Assembly (NCBI GenBank): GCA_022560025.1
Contig: JAFISE010000006.1
Span: 124,001 to 188,000 of the forward strand
Reading direction: 5' to 3'
From: Stagonosporopsis chrysanthemi
Taxonomy: Eukaryota > Ascomycota > Dothideomycetes > Pleosporales > Didymellaceae
DNA length: 64,000 nucleotides
In this document: piece after piece, positions 42,862 through 54,581 of the stretch
Layout: each line of letters starts with the position of its first letter
Position numbering within the stretch: the stretch's first letter is position 1
The notes under the pieces: model-generated
What the model was told of the DNA's origin: nothing
Seen by the model: the letters and a program-made list of their open reading frames with translations, nothing else
Databases searched by the model: none
Program-made: the position numbers and the translations under genes

Positions 42862-45800
42862 ATGCGTCCCGAGGTCGAGCAGGAGCTCTCGCACACGCTG
42901 CTCATCGAGCTGCTTGCATACCAGTTCGCCTCGCCTGTGAGGTGGATTGAGACGCAGGATGTGGTCCTTGGAGAAAACACCACAGAGCGCATCGTCGAAA
43001 TTGGTCCTGCGGACACGCTTGGTGTAATGGCCAAGCGCACCCTGGCCTCCAAATACGAAGCCCACGATGCGGCGCTGTCCGTCCAGCGTCAAATCCTGTG
43101 CTATAACAAGGACGCCAAAGACATCTACTACGATGTGGACCCCGTTGAGGACGAACCAGAGGCCGCACCAGCTGCCAGTGGCGGCGCCCCAACTGCAGCA
43201 GCTTCATCTGCGCCCGCAGCAGCAGCAGCAGCACCCATAGCCGCCGCTGCTGCTCCCAGCGCTGGCCCCGCTGCTCAGGTGCCGGACGCTCCAGTCACAG
43301 CGACCGACATTCTGCGGGCATTAGTTGCCCAGAAGCTGAAGAAGCCTCTCTTGGATATTCCTTTGAGCAAAGCCATCAAGGATTTGGTCGGAGGTGAGCA
43401 ATTGAAGTCAACTGAAAAGCTCTTAGCTAACCATGTATACAGGCAAGTCCACACTCCAGAACGAAATTCTCGGAGATCTGGGCAAGGAATTTGGCTCCAC
43501 CCCCGAGAAGCCAGAAGATACGCCCCTCGACGAACTCGGTGCTTCGATGCAGGCTACCTTCAATGGTCAGCTTGGAAAGCAGTCCTCTTCTCTCATTGCC
43601 CGAATGGTGTCCTCGAAGATGCCTGGTGGCTTCAACATTACAGCCGTGCGAAAGCACTTGGAGACAAGATGGGGTCTGGCACAAGGACGCCAGGACGGAG
43701 TTCTGCTATTGGCCATCACAAACGAGCCACCAGCACGTCTTGGCTCTGAGAGCGACGGCAAGGCTTTCTTGGACGAGCAAACCAACAAATACGCATCGGC
43801 TGCTGGCATCAGCTTGTCTACTCCTACCGCGGGCGGTGACGGCGGCGGCTCTGGTGGAGGCATGATGATGGACCCTGCAGCCATCGACGCTCTCACCAAG
43901 GACCAGCGTCAGCTCTTCAAGCAGCAGCTGGAGTTGTTCGCTCGATACCTCAAGATCGACCTGCGCGCTGGCGACAAGTCTTTCGTCGACGCAACAAAGG
44001 CACAATCTGCGCTGCAAGCGCAGCTTGACCTCTGGACGACCGAGCACGGCGAATTCTACGCATCAGGAATTGAGCCTCAGTTCACCCCCCTCAAGGCGCG
44101 TGTCTACGATTCGTCTTGGAACTGGGCGCGGCAGGATGCGCTTACCATGTACTACGACATCATTTTCGGCAAGCTGAAGGCCGTCGATCGCGAGATCGTC
44201 AGTCGCTGCATTGCAATCATGAACCGTTCAAACCCTCTCCTCCTCGACTTCATGCAGTATCATATGGACCACTGCCCGACCGAGCGTGGTGAGACATATG
44301 AGCTCGCAAAGGAGCTCGGTCAGCAGCTGATTGACAACTGTCGAGACGTTCTCAATGAGCCTCCTGTCTTTAAGGATGTTGCCGCCCCTACCGCACCTCA
44401 CCTTGAGATCGATGCCCGGGGCAATATGAACTACGAAGAAGCAGCTCGCCCAAGTGTTCGCAAGCTTGAGCACTATGTTCGCGAAATGGCTGAGGGAGGC
44501 AAGCTCTCCGAGTACGGCAACCGTACAAAGGTCCAGAACGACCTGCAGCGCATCTACAAGCTCATCAAGCAGCAACACAAGCTTTCAAAGTCATCACAGT
44601 TGCAGATCAAGAGCCTATACAGCAACGTCATTCGCTCTCTCTCCATGAATGAGGGGCAGATCATGCCCAACGAGAACGGCAAGAATGGAAAGCGCAGCCG
44701 CAATCCTCGTGCCAACGGCTCCTCTACCAAGCAGGGCAAGGTTGAGACCATTCCTTTCCTCCACTTGAAGAGGAAGGACGACCACGGATGGGAGTACAGC
44801 AAGAAGCTGACTGGTGTCTACCTTGACTGTCTCGAGAACGCTGCCAACAACGGTGTCACGTTCCAGGGCAAGTACGCTTTGATGACCGGTGCGGGCGCTG
44901 GCTCCATTGGTGCCCAGGTCCTACAGGGTCTGATTAGCGGTGGTGCTAAGGTCGTTGTCACCACTTCAAGATTCTCTCGTGAAGTCACCGAGTACTACCA
45001 GTCCATGTATACCCGCTATGGTGCTCGCGGCTCTCAGCTGATTGTAGTGCCGTTCAACCAGGGGAGCAACCAGGATGTTGAGGCGCTGGTCGACTACATC
45101 TACGACCCCAAGAAGGGCTTGGGCTGGGACCTCGATCTCATCGTGCCCTTCGCTGCCATCCCCGAGAACGGCCGTGAGATCGATAGCATTGACTCCAAAT
45201 CCGAGCTTGCGCACCGTATCATGTTGACGAACCTTCTTCGCATGCTCGGTGCTGTCAAGAAACAAAAGCAGACTTTCGGCTACGAAACCCGTCCGGCGCA
45301 AGTCATTCTGCCTCTCTCACCCAACCACGGTACTTTCGGTAACGATGGACTGTACTCGGAGTCGAAGATGTCTCTCGAAACTCTTTTCTCGAGGTGGCAT
45401 TCCGAAAGCTGGGGTAACTACCTCACCATCTGTGGTGCTGTTATCGGTTGGACACGTGGTACTGGTCTTATGGGCGCGAACAACATCGTCGCTGAGGGCA
45501 TCGAGAAGTATGGTGTCCGCACTTTCTCTCAGCAGGAGATGGCTTTCAACTTACTCGGTCTGATGGCGCCGGCGATCGTCAACCTTTGCCAGGTCGAACC
45601 TGTATGGGCTGACTTGAACGGCGGTTTCCAGTACATCCCTAACCTCAAGGATCTTATGACCGATCTGCGCAAGGAGCTTACCGAGACAAGCGATGTTCGC
45701 CGGGCTGTGATCAAGGAAAACGCCATCGAGAACAAGGTCGTCAACGGTGAAGCCAGTGAAGCCTTGTACAAGAAGGCAAAGATCGAGCCAAGAGCCAACT

Positions 45801-48559
45801 TGAAGTTCGACTTCCCCAAGCTGCCTGACTGGGATTCTGAGGTCAAACCACTCAACGAAAACCTGAAGGGTATGGTCGATCTTGAGAAGGTCGTCGTCGT
45901 CACCGGTTTCGCCGAAGTCGGTCCCTGGGGTAACTCCAGAACCCGCTGGGAGATGGAGGCCTATGGCGAGTTCTCGCTCGAGGGATCCGTTGAGATGGCA
46001 TGGATCATGGGTTTGATCAAAAACCACAACGGACCGCTCAAGGGCAAGAGCTACTCTGGTTGGGTTGATGCCAAGACTGGCGAGCCCGTTGATGACAAGG
46101 ATGTCAAGCCGAAGTACGAAAAGTACATTCTTGAGCACAGCGGTATCCGACTTATTGAACCCGAGCTTTTCAACGGCTACGATCCGAACAAGAAGCAGCT
46201 CATGCAGGAAATCCAGATTGAGGAAGACCTTGACCCCTTTGAGTCCTCGAAGGAAACCGCTGAGGAATTCAAGCGCGAGCACGGCGACAAGGTCGAAATC
46301 TTCGCTATTGAGGAGTCCAGCGAGTACACCGTTCGCCTGAAGAAGGGCGCTACTCTTATCATCCCCAAGGCCCTTCGTTTCGATCGCCTTGTTGCTGGTC
46401 AGATACCGAACGGCTGGGATGCAAAGAAGTACGGTGTGCCCGAGGACATCATCTCTCAAGTCGACCCCGTCACCCTTTTCGTCCTGGTTTCCACGGCCGA
46501 GTGTCTGCTCTGCAGCGGTATCACTGACCCCTACGAATTCTACAAGTATGTCCACTTGTCGGACGTTGGTAATTGTGTCGGTTCTGGTATCGGTGGTACA
46601 ACCGCATTGCGGGGAATGTACAAGGACCGCTTCCTTGACAAGCCTGTGCAGAAGGATATTCTTCAGGAGTCTTTTATCAACACCATGAGTGCCTGGGTCA
46701 ACATGTTGCTCATGTCGTCCACAGGTCCTATCAAGACTCCTGTAGGTGCTTGCGCTACTGCTGTCGAGTCTATCGATATTGGTTACGATACTATCGTCGA
46801 AGGCAAGGCTCGCGTCTGCTTTGTTGGTGGGTTCGATGACTTCCAAGAGGAAGGTTCATACGAGTTCGCGAACATGAAGGCTACCAGCAACGCCGAGGAT
46901 GAATTTGCTCACGGTCGTACCCCCAAGGAGATGTCTCGTCCAATGACCACAACACGTAACGGTTTTATGGAATCGCAAGGTTGCGGTATGCAAGTCATTA
47001 TGGACGCGCAGCTGGCGCTCGACATGGGCCTTCCAATTTATGGTGTTATTGGCTTCACTGCCACTGCCACTGACAAGATCGGTCGTTCAGTCCCTGCGCC
47101 TGGTAAGGGTGTGTTGACCACTGCCCGTGAGCAGGCCTCCAAATTCCCCTCGCCCCTGCTCGACATCAAGTACAGGAAGCGTCAGATGGACCTTCGTCGC
47201 AAGCAGATCAAGCAGTGGCAGGAGTCTGAACTCCTCTATCTCCAGGAGGAAGTTGCTGCCATCAGAGACTCGGCCTCTGAGGACTTCAACGAGGCTGAAT
47301 ACCTACAAGAACGTGCGAATCACATCGAACTCGAGGCTCACAGACAAGAAAAGGATGCGCTCAACAGCCTTGGCAACAGCTTTTGGAAGAAGGATCCCCG
47401 CATTGCGCCGCTTCGCGGTGCCCTCGCCACTTGGGGTCTTACCATTGACGACCTTGACGTTGCATCTTTCCACGGTACTTCCACTGCTGCCAACGACAAG
47501 AACGAGTCCAGCGTCATCTGCGAGCAGATGCGTCATCTCGGCCGCAAAAAGGGCAACGCATTACTCGGTATCTTCCAGAAGTACCTCACCGGTCACCCCA
47601 AGGGTGCTGCTGGAGCCTGGATGTTCAACGGCTGTCTACAAGTCCTTAACTCGGGTCTCGTGCCTGGCAACCGCAACGCCGACAATATCGACAAGATCAT
47701 GGAACAGTTCGACTACATCGTCTACCCGTCGCAGTCGATCCAGACCGATGGTATCAAGGCTTTCTCCGTCACTTCGTTCGGCTTCGGTCAGAAGGGTGCT
47801 CAGGCCATTGGTATTCATCCCAAGTACCTCTACGCCGCGCTCGAAAGCCACCAGTTTGCTGCCTACAAGCAAAAGGTTGAAGCTCGTCAGAAGAAGGCCT
47901 ACCGCTACTTCCATGATGGTCTCATCAACAATACAATGTTCCGTGCCAAGGACAAGGCTCCCTATGAGGACGATAAGCTGCAGGAGGTGTTCCTCAACCC
48001 TCGCGCGCGTGTTACCCTGGACAAGAAGACCGCGACCTACAGTTACCCAAAGAAGGGCGCAACGGAGCCTAAGAAGGACAAGAAGGCCGAAGAGACCCAA
48101 AAGATGGTTGAAACCCTGACCAAGGCAACTGCTTCGGCAAACACCAAGGTCGGTGTTGATGTTGAGAGCCTGAACGCAATCAACATCGAGAACGACACAT
48201 TTATCCAACGCAATTTCACTGAGAAGGAAATCGCCTACTGCCAGAAGGCCGCCAACCCGAAAGCTAGTTTCACAGGCAAATGGTCGGCAAAGGAGGCTGT
48301 CTTCAAATCTCTGGGCGTGAAGGGCCAGGGCGCCGGCGCTGCCCTGAAGGATATCGAGATTGGCAATGACGAGACCGGTGCACCGATTGTACAGGTAAGC
48401 TTCCTTTAAAAGATTCGGCGTTATCGTGTGATCTAACATTCTATCTAGCTTTCCGGCCATGCGCAGGAAGAGGCCAAGCGCGTTGGTGTCAAAAGCATTA
48501 ACGTTAGCATCAGCCACTCTGATGAACAGGCTGTTTCCGTTGCTATTGCGCAATTCTAA
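42862..48559 (+). CDS. fas2: Fatty acid synthase subunit alpha
   Basis: Three exons: 42862-43393, 43443-48394 and 48449-48559, giving 1864 residues. Order of parts: MPT remainder (MRPEVEQELSHTLL), alanine/proline linker, acyl carrier domain (LVGGKSTLQNE, phosphopantetheine Ser180, same number as in yeast), then second ACP-like half and ketoreductase (YALMTGAGAGSIGAQVL). The ketosynthase has its active cysteine in VGACATAVES (Cys1281) and the histidine motifs SFHGTSTAAND and KYLTGHPKGAAGAW. The C-terminal phosphopantetheinyl transferase includes GVDVESLNAI and GKWSAKEAVFKSLG. The first intron splits the codon just before the Lys-Ser of the ACP site, and the last falls in phase 0 before LSGHAQEEAK. 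Every catalytic residue checked is present, so the enzyme should be active. Confidence 0.97.
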
Positions 48560-49817
48560 AGACATTTTGTGTGCGCGCTCAGCAATTGAGATATGGCAAT
48601 TAGAGGGATAGAGTTCAAGAATTGATGACTGTATTAGTTAGTGATGGTGTTTGGGAGCCTGTTTTGCCGCTTGGAGCCGCTATACCGACTTGTTACTCAT
48701 TGTAATGCCGTACGAAATGATTTTTAGATAACATACCCTGCCTGAATGTGATTGAAACAGTAATATGCATAACATGCACACACTGCGGGGTGCTTGATAA
48801 GGTGCTGCAACGTTTAGGAACGGTTGTCTGCGTGCCAAAGCCCCTCGCGTCCCACCCGCGCCCTGTCGCCCTGTCGTCGAGATAAGCTCAACATATGCAC
48901 ACCCCAGAACCCAACATCATGGCCCTTGGCTACAGCTCGCTTCTCAAGCGAACGGAAGCTACGGTACGGGAATCAAAGCTCAAGCTCTAAGGTCGGGAAC
49001 ACCCTTCGGTGTTCGTATCTTTTTAGGAGCGCAAATCGTGATGGCGTAGCCCGTGCGCTTTCACATGCAAGCAAAACTCTAGCATGTGACAGCTAAGAAG
49101 CGGGTACCTGGCGCCCCTGCGCTCGCCGCACGCAACCCAGGACTTTCACCGCGGTGGCTTTAGCCTCTTGTGATGCCGCGGTGGATTTAACTACAAGAGG
49201 GAGGGGTCCCCCGAACTCCTCCCCTTGTTTGGACACCCCCCGGGCGCGTGCTGACACTTGGCTATGCCAGGTCGTTGAGAAGAGCTAACGGCTACCTGCA
49301 GCAGGCACGAGGGCGGTTGCGTAGGCGAACCTGTGGAACGTGCAGATGTTGAGTACTTTGGAATCTGTTGGGACTGTGAATTCGGGGGGCCTCGGAAACG
49401 AATGCTGTGCGAGGCGGGGCACGGTGTCGTGATTGGGGTACGAAGTTGTGGAGAGATATTGAGTTGATTCAAATGACGGAAGTATGTATGTGTGTCCATA
49501 CGGTTGCATGTTTGCGCGGCTCCGTTTGCAAGGCTGAGCCTTCCTACCCTACGTCCTTTCCCCCTCCTTCATTAGCTGATCTATGCCTAAGCGTCTTGTG
49601 CGCCCTCTGGTGTTACCAGCGAAGAATGAACGTCACAGCATCGTATGACGGTAGAGATAAGAAAAATGGTTTGTATCAGACACGGTCAGTACAAAAATGC
49701 GATACTAGATATCTATACCCAGTTTTGAAGACCATTTTGAACTACAGTATTGGTCATGTTCATGGGGTACCGGAGCAGCATGACGCAGGCTTGCCCGCAC
49801 CAACAACTTCACGAAGA
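48560..49817. other. Intergenic region with a small inverted repeat
   Basis: No gene supported over 1.25 kb. It marks the change from the dense core to sparser accessory DNA. Around 49149-49200 the 9-mer CCGCGGTGG occurs twice (49149-49157 and 49176-49184), and an inverted repeat CCTCTTGT/ACAAGAGG (49164-49171 and 49193-49200) could form a hairpin. Confidence 0.45.
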
Positions 49818-50960
49818 TCACTCTGACTTGTTGGGTGGCTCCTTCCAAGAGTACATCGCTTTCAACCACTTAATGTCCATGTGCGAGACAAGACCACGCT
49901 GGTTCTGAGCCCGCATAGTACCCATGCTGTATTCCTCAGGATCTTTCAAGCGCATTAGTGGACAATGCTCAAGCTTGCTTGTCAGAGCGGCAACCTTCTT
50001 TTCCGTTGTCGAAAGTGGTGTACATCATAATGCTCTGGAAGTCGAACTTCTGAATGCCGACCTCACTCTCCTCGTCATTGATGCTGACGCCTTTGATGTA
50101 CTCACGACACTAACAACCGTATTGGGTAGCCCTCTTGTAGTCTAAGCAAAGTCCATCCTCAGTTATGGCAAGTTATTGAATCTTGACCTTTTGGTAGCAC
50201 GAGCGATGGTGGTCGTTAGAGTTGCGGTAGACGACCTAAATGTACGTGTCGCGATCAGCACGCTGATGCTCGTGCTCCATACCCGAAGTTCGTCAGTGAA
50301 CCGTTACCTGAGATAGCTGCGCTAACGAGATCAGATCGACTCACCAAAGACATGACCAAGCTCATGCGTAGTATCTTAGATCTGATGCGGAGCATCAATA
50401 AACAACCGCATGTTCCAATGCGTTGGCGGAGATATAGGTCGCAAACCAATAGTGCTCGAGCATGATCCTTCCTGATCGCCCGTGTACTCGATACGTAAAG
50501 TTTCATGGGGTATCTTCTTGTTCCACTTGTCGTCCTGAGTACTGTCCATGCAGTATACAGGATTGCCATGTTCATCGACGATCTTCTCCATCACAAAGCC
50601 ATGCCCAGAGCGAGCACAAGCTTGTCCAACCTCAATCCACCTCTCCTTAATGCAGCCTGAAGAGTACCTCTGTTGTTTTCTCGGTCGTAACCGCAGATGA
50701 AGCAGTAGCGAATAGTGAACAAGTTGTTCTCATCGCGCTCCCAGGGAACTGGACCACCGGGGTTGCCCTAAATGTGAGCTGATCCCATGCCTTCGGAGCT
50801 CTTGACTGTATCGATGGCATTAGCGCTTATCTTGGCACTGGTGATGTTCTCGCCATGTAGCCAAGTCCCGTGTAGTGGGAAAGCATAGCTGTTGCAGCTG
50901 TAAACTGGAGAAGTCGCCTGTTAGCAAGCTGAACAGGAAATAGAAAAAGATGGAGCGCAT
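49818..50960 (-). pseudogene. Broken astacin-type (M12A) secreted metalloprotease
   Basis: Read on the minus strand from the ATG at 50960, the pieces give a signal peptide (MRSIFFYFLFSLLTG), a region WERDENNLFTIRYCF, the segment RSGHGFVMEKIVDEHGNPVY and the zinc site. The zinc site reads HELGHVFG, then an intron-like stretch, then MEHEHQRADRDTYI, which is the HExxHxxGxxHE astacin signature. Downstream are KFDFQSIMMY, the methionine turn, and an end resembling HMDIKWLKAMY. These parts lie in different frames and are interrupted by stops: one after SAHI, one just before DTTHELGH and one after DTYI. The expected acceptor before MEHEHQR is missing. Several stops could be explained by a CA-to-TA change. 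Functional relatives are secreted zinc endopeptidases. This copy is almost certainly inactive. Confidence 0.75.
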
Positions 50961-51568
50961 CTTCAAAATTCGATTCTCATGTAGAATCTCTTGTGTCATG
51001 CGAAGACGGCAACAGTGTCAGCGGCGCACGAATGTGGTGAAGGTGGAGGTGGTCGCGGCTGCGAACTGCTGACATATATTCTGCTCTTTTTCTACATGAA
51101 CACAAACGAAGCAGCTTCAAACAACAAGTCACAGAGATTGCTCATTCTACTACACATTTGATATCTTCGAGGGTGCTCTCTTGTACGAGACAGATGTGGG
51201 ATGTTAGTCCCCTAGACGAACCACCTGTACTGGCACCGGGCGCTCTCAAATTGCAAGCGCAGTCCATATGCTACCTTGACTTCTTCGGTACATGTCTGAA
51301 AAATGTGTTGGCTAGACGCACAGATCTCATACTTGTTGAATCCACTCCAAAAACCCGCTGTACTATCACTGGAATTTCACTTGTGTTGACAAAGTTTCTC
51401 TCAAGTACTCACAGAGCACAAAGAAAGTAAGTGCGCAATTTTGGTCTGTATGCGAATAATGGCTATTCTGGAAATCTAGTGTCTGATATCTAGTCATGAT
51501 GTCGTGGCTAATGCAGTGTCAGTCTCCCACTTTAACGCCGTACTAATGCAAGCTCCCTCTCCCCTTTC
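50961..51568. other. Intergenic region
   Basis: Upstream flank of the metalloprotease pseudogene and 3' flank of the old yellow enzyme gene. No gene recognised. Confidence 0.45.
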
Positions 51569-52672
51569 CTACAAGTTCGCGGTCTTCTTGAACTCTTCGC
51601 TGAAGGGGTAGTCGGTGTAGCCCTTCTCACTCTTGGGGATGTAGAAAGAGTCACGGTCGTATGGGTTGAAGTCGATGCCCTTCTCCAACCTGAAGACCAG
51701 GTCAGGAGTGGAGATGAAGTAGCGTCCGAAGACAACAACGACATCGCGATCTTTCAGCTCCTCGTCGACAAGCGTGCGGGCAGATTTTGCCTCGAAACCA
51801 CCGGCAATAAGAAGAGGACTCGAGGTGTACAGAGGATACAGAGGCTTCAACGAATCAGCGCTCTCAACGTCTGCGTTGCCGGCGACGCGGGATTCGACCA
51901 GGTGTAGGTATGCGAGATTTAAGTTGTTGAGCTTCTTGATGATGTCGCTAAATTGGGGAATAGGATCGGCCATTTTCATGCCTTGGAATTCGCTGAAAGG
52001 CGAGAGACGAATAGCGGTCTTGTCGGCACCGACAGCGTTGACAACTGCCTGGGTGACTTCCAAGGCAAAGCGACTGCGGTTCTCCACAGACCCACCATAT
52101 TTGTCGGTGCGCTTATTGCAGTTATCCTGGAGGAATTGATCGACAAGATACCCGTTCGCGCCGTGAATCTCTACTCCATCGAAGCCCGCCTCGACTGCAT
52201 TTTTGGCGGCCTGGGCATATGCGCCGACGGTCTCCTTGATCTCCTCGACAGTCATCTCTTTGGGAACAGCAAGATCATCCGAGAGCTGAGCTGCACTGGA
52301 CGACTTGACTGTGATGCCCTGGCTATGCGCGTACGCCTTGTTGGCTGCACGTCCCAAAGCCCAGAGTTGAAGGAAGATGAAGCTTCCCTTCTCGTGAACA
52401 GCTTCGGTGACCTTCTTCCAAGCATCGATCTGCTCCTGGGTCTCGATCGCGGGAACATTGGGGTATCCTCCATACTGACCGGTGATGAAAGTACCTTCGG
52501 TGATCAGGAGAGTGCCCGGAACGGAGGCACGCTGCCCATAATATTCAGCGGCGAAGGGAAGGATGACATGGCTGTCGCTGGCACGGAACCGCGTCAACGG
52601 TGCCATGGCAACGCGGTTTTTGACCTCGATAGAGCCAACCTTGAGCGGCTTGAAAAGACGGGAGTCGGACAT
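51569..52672 (-). CDS. Old yellow enzyme family NADH:flavin oxidoreductase
   Basis: Single exon, 367 residues, starting at MSDSRLFKPLKVGSIEVKN. The TIM-barrel FMN motifs are clear: NRVAMAPLTRFRA near residue 19, LLITEGTFI, and the substrate-binding HGANGYLVDQF with His170 and Asn173 (the OYE1 His191/Asn194 pair) and Tyr175 as the probable proton donor. DKYGGSVENRSRF follows, and a late FGRYFISTPDLV contacts the FMN phosphate. Such enzymes reduce activated alkenes (enones) with NAD(P)H. In fungi they act in detoxification, oxidative stress and ergot alkaloid pathways. No secondary-metabolite backbone gene lies nearby in the window, so a stress or detoxification role is more likely. Confidence 0.92.
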   Translation of the reverse strand: MSDSRLFKPLKVGSIEVKNRVAMAPLTRFRASDSHVILPFAAEYYGQRASVPGTLLITEGTFITGQYGGYPNVPAIETQEQIDAWKKVTEAVHEKGSFIFLQLWALGRAANKAYAHSQGITVKSSSAAQLSDDLAVPKEMTVEEIKETVGAYAQAAKNAVEAGFDGVEIHGANGYLVDQFLQDNCNKRTDKYGGSVENRSRFALEVTQAVVNAVGADKTAIRLSPFSEFQGMKMADPIPQFSDIIKKLNNLNLAYLHLVESRVAGNADVESADSLKPLYPLYTSSPLLIAGGFEAKSARTLVDEELKDRDVVVVFGRYFISTPDLVFRLEKGIDFNPYDRDSFYIPKSEKGYTDYPFSEEFKKTANL

Positions 52673-53273
52673 GACAGCGGTGGGTTGTGGGATTGTTGGG
52701 GTTAAGAAGAATACTCCCTGAAGCACAAAGATTGATACTACTCGAAATTCAACATCCTCAAGACCTGCCTGATCTATATAGGTCTTGCATAATTGCTAAT
52801 CCGTCGGCGGACAATCTCGGCAGATTGACGCGAATTCTCCGAACAATTCTAATCATCGCTGTGAAGCGGTGTACGCCGAGGCTTCATGATGGATCGCCAG
52901 GCTGTGCAATGATTCGTTTTCTCTCACTTAGATGACGTAAGCCCCCCATGATATTCCAGCTCACCATAGCATTTGTACGTGAGGCAGTAAATAATTTAAT
53001 CATAGCACCCACAAAAAGTCCTTCGCATCGATCTCATTAGCTGTACTCTAAAGACTGCAAGAAATTCGACGTCTTGTGTATAATCACTATAGGCATTATT
53101 GTTGCAAGCCTAGTGGCTTGCAAATCAAAATGGCGTTATCTGAAGCCAAGAAGCATTTGTCAGCAACAAACGATCGGTACGACAGCGACTCCGAGATTAG
53201 TGGCTCAAAGTCATATCACGTGACTTTTATTATCAATACAACACAAAGGATCGTGGCAGCCTTCAGAGACATG
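52673..53273. other. Intergenic region
   Basis: AT-rich spacer with no supported gene. It probably contains the promoter of the old yellow enzyme gene. Confidence 0.45.
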
Positions 53274-54581
53274 TTACAGGAGCTCCCTTGCTTTTGCGAG
53301 CTGTGCTTCCAGATCCTCGTGCCAAAGCCATCTGTACGACATCTGCAAGGCCTCCTTCAAAGCTGCAGTATCGTCAATAATCTGGGGATCTAAGAAGTCC
53401 ATTGCCAGAGCTGCGTTGCGGCTCTTCTTAATGCAACTCTGTGTCCGTGGCCGTCTAACAGAATCATAGGCTTGAAACGCACTTTCGATTTCTGCAATGT
53501 CGCCAGTCGAAGCGATCAGCTGACTCAGAACAAATGCATCTTCCATGGCCATGCCAGCTCCTGCGCCAAGATGCGGTGTGGTTGCATGAGCACTGTCACC
53601 GAGTAAGCAAATTACACCTCTGCAATACGATGCATCATGCTGCAGGTCGAACAAAGCCCACTTGTTGAGCGAGTTGTAGTCACAGATGACATCAATCAGC
53701 GGCCGGTACCATCCCTCGAATCGTTGACGTATTTCGGCAGCGGTCGATTGCACTGTCCATTCGGCCTGACCCCAAGCCCACCTGGGGCCAAGATCATGCG
53801 GTATGGCGACCATATTGATGAAGTCGCCGTTCTCGACTGGGTACGTGACGATATAACCACCGTAACCACAATAAATTGCTCCGTTGAACGCAGCGTCCGC
53901 ACCAACCGCTTTCTCAGCCTCCACCCTAGGTACCATGGCCCGGTAAGCGACTTCACCAGCATAGGTCGGACGAGCATGCAACCCGCAAACAAGCTCTCGA
54001 ACCTTGCTCTTGATACCATCGCAACCGATCAGTGCACTCGCAAAAGCAGTCGTACCATCCGCAAATTCCAACATAAGCGAACCATCCTTCTGCTCTTCGG
54101 CGGTCACAAAGCTCTTCTTGAAGCTAGTGACATCCGCTGGGAGTAATGCTACAAGCTCGTCCAACAGGCGTGCCCTGTGTATGCAGCTCCTTGACCGTAC
54201 ACCAAGAGCTTTTGCACGCTCAGGATACCAATCGTCGTCAAGGTTCCACATCACATCCCCTGCTTTATGTCCGCCGCGTCTGGTATCATCCGTGCCCCAT
54301 CGGAAGGTTGCAAAGGTGCTCGAGCGGTCGTGATCGGCGTTGAACGTTGCATGCTTCTTATAGCCCTCGAGCAATCTTGGGTCTATCAAATGTAGGGCAG
54401 TTGTCGCGTTAACACCGAATGCGACCCCTGCACCTATTTCAGAAAATGTTTCGGTAGATTCGTAAATGTGGACGTGTATTCCGTGTCTGAGCAGACCAAT
54501 CGCGAGAGCAAGTCCACCAATGCCTCCGCCAACGATCGCAATCGGGTATCGAGTGTGGTTCTTGAAGGTGAAGTTGTCCAT
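53274..54581 (-). CDS. FAD-dependent monooxygenase, salicylate hydroxylase-like
   Basis: Single exon, 435 residues, from the ATG at 54581 (MDNFTFKNHTRYPIAIVGGG). The frame is open 50 codons further upstream, but that extension is not typical. Class A flavoprotein hydroxylase motifs are complete: GGGIGGLALAIGL (Rossmann dinucleotide motif, about 18-30), the ALIGCDGIKSKVRELV DG motif, and LLGDSAHATTPHLGAGAGMAMEDA, the second FAD-contact GD motif. The residue pattern GVAFGVNATTALHLID is typical of salicylate hydroxylase-like enzymes. They hydroxylate aromatic substrates using NAD(P)H and O2. The enzyme might degrade plant phenolics or tailor a metabolite; the substrate is not known. Confidence 0.9.
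   Translation of the reverse strand: MDNFTFKNHTRYPIAIVGGGIGGLALAIGLLRHGIHVHIYESTETFSEIGAGVAFGVNATTALHLIDPRLLEGYKKHATFNADHDRSSTFATFRWGTDDTRRGGHKAGDVMWNLDDDWYPERAKALGVRSRSCIHRARLLDELVALLPADVTSFKKSFVTAEEQKDGSLMLEFADGTTAFASALIGCDGIKSKVRELVCGLHARPTYAGEVAYRAMVPRVEAEKAVGADAAFNGAIYCGYGGYIVTYPVENGDFINMVAIPHDLGPRWAWGQAEWTVQSTAAEIRQRFEGWYRPLIDVICDYNSLNKWALFDLQHDASYCRGVICLLGDSAHATTPHLGAGAGMAMEDAFVLSQLIASTGDIAEIESAFQAYDSVRRPRTQSCIKKSRNAALAMDFLDPQIIDDTAALKEALQMSYRWLWHEDLEAQLAKARELL

Noticed and set aside
45551..48565. Long minus-strand open frames (431 and 309 codons) inside FAS2
   Set aside because: They mirror the strongly biased FAS2 codons and show no domain; the sense strand explains the region completely.
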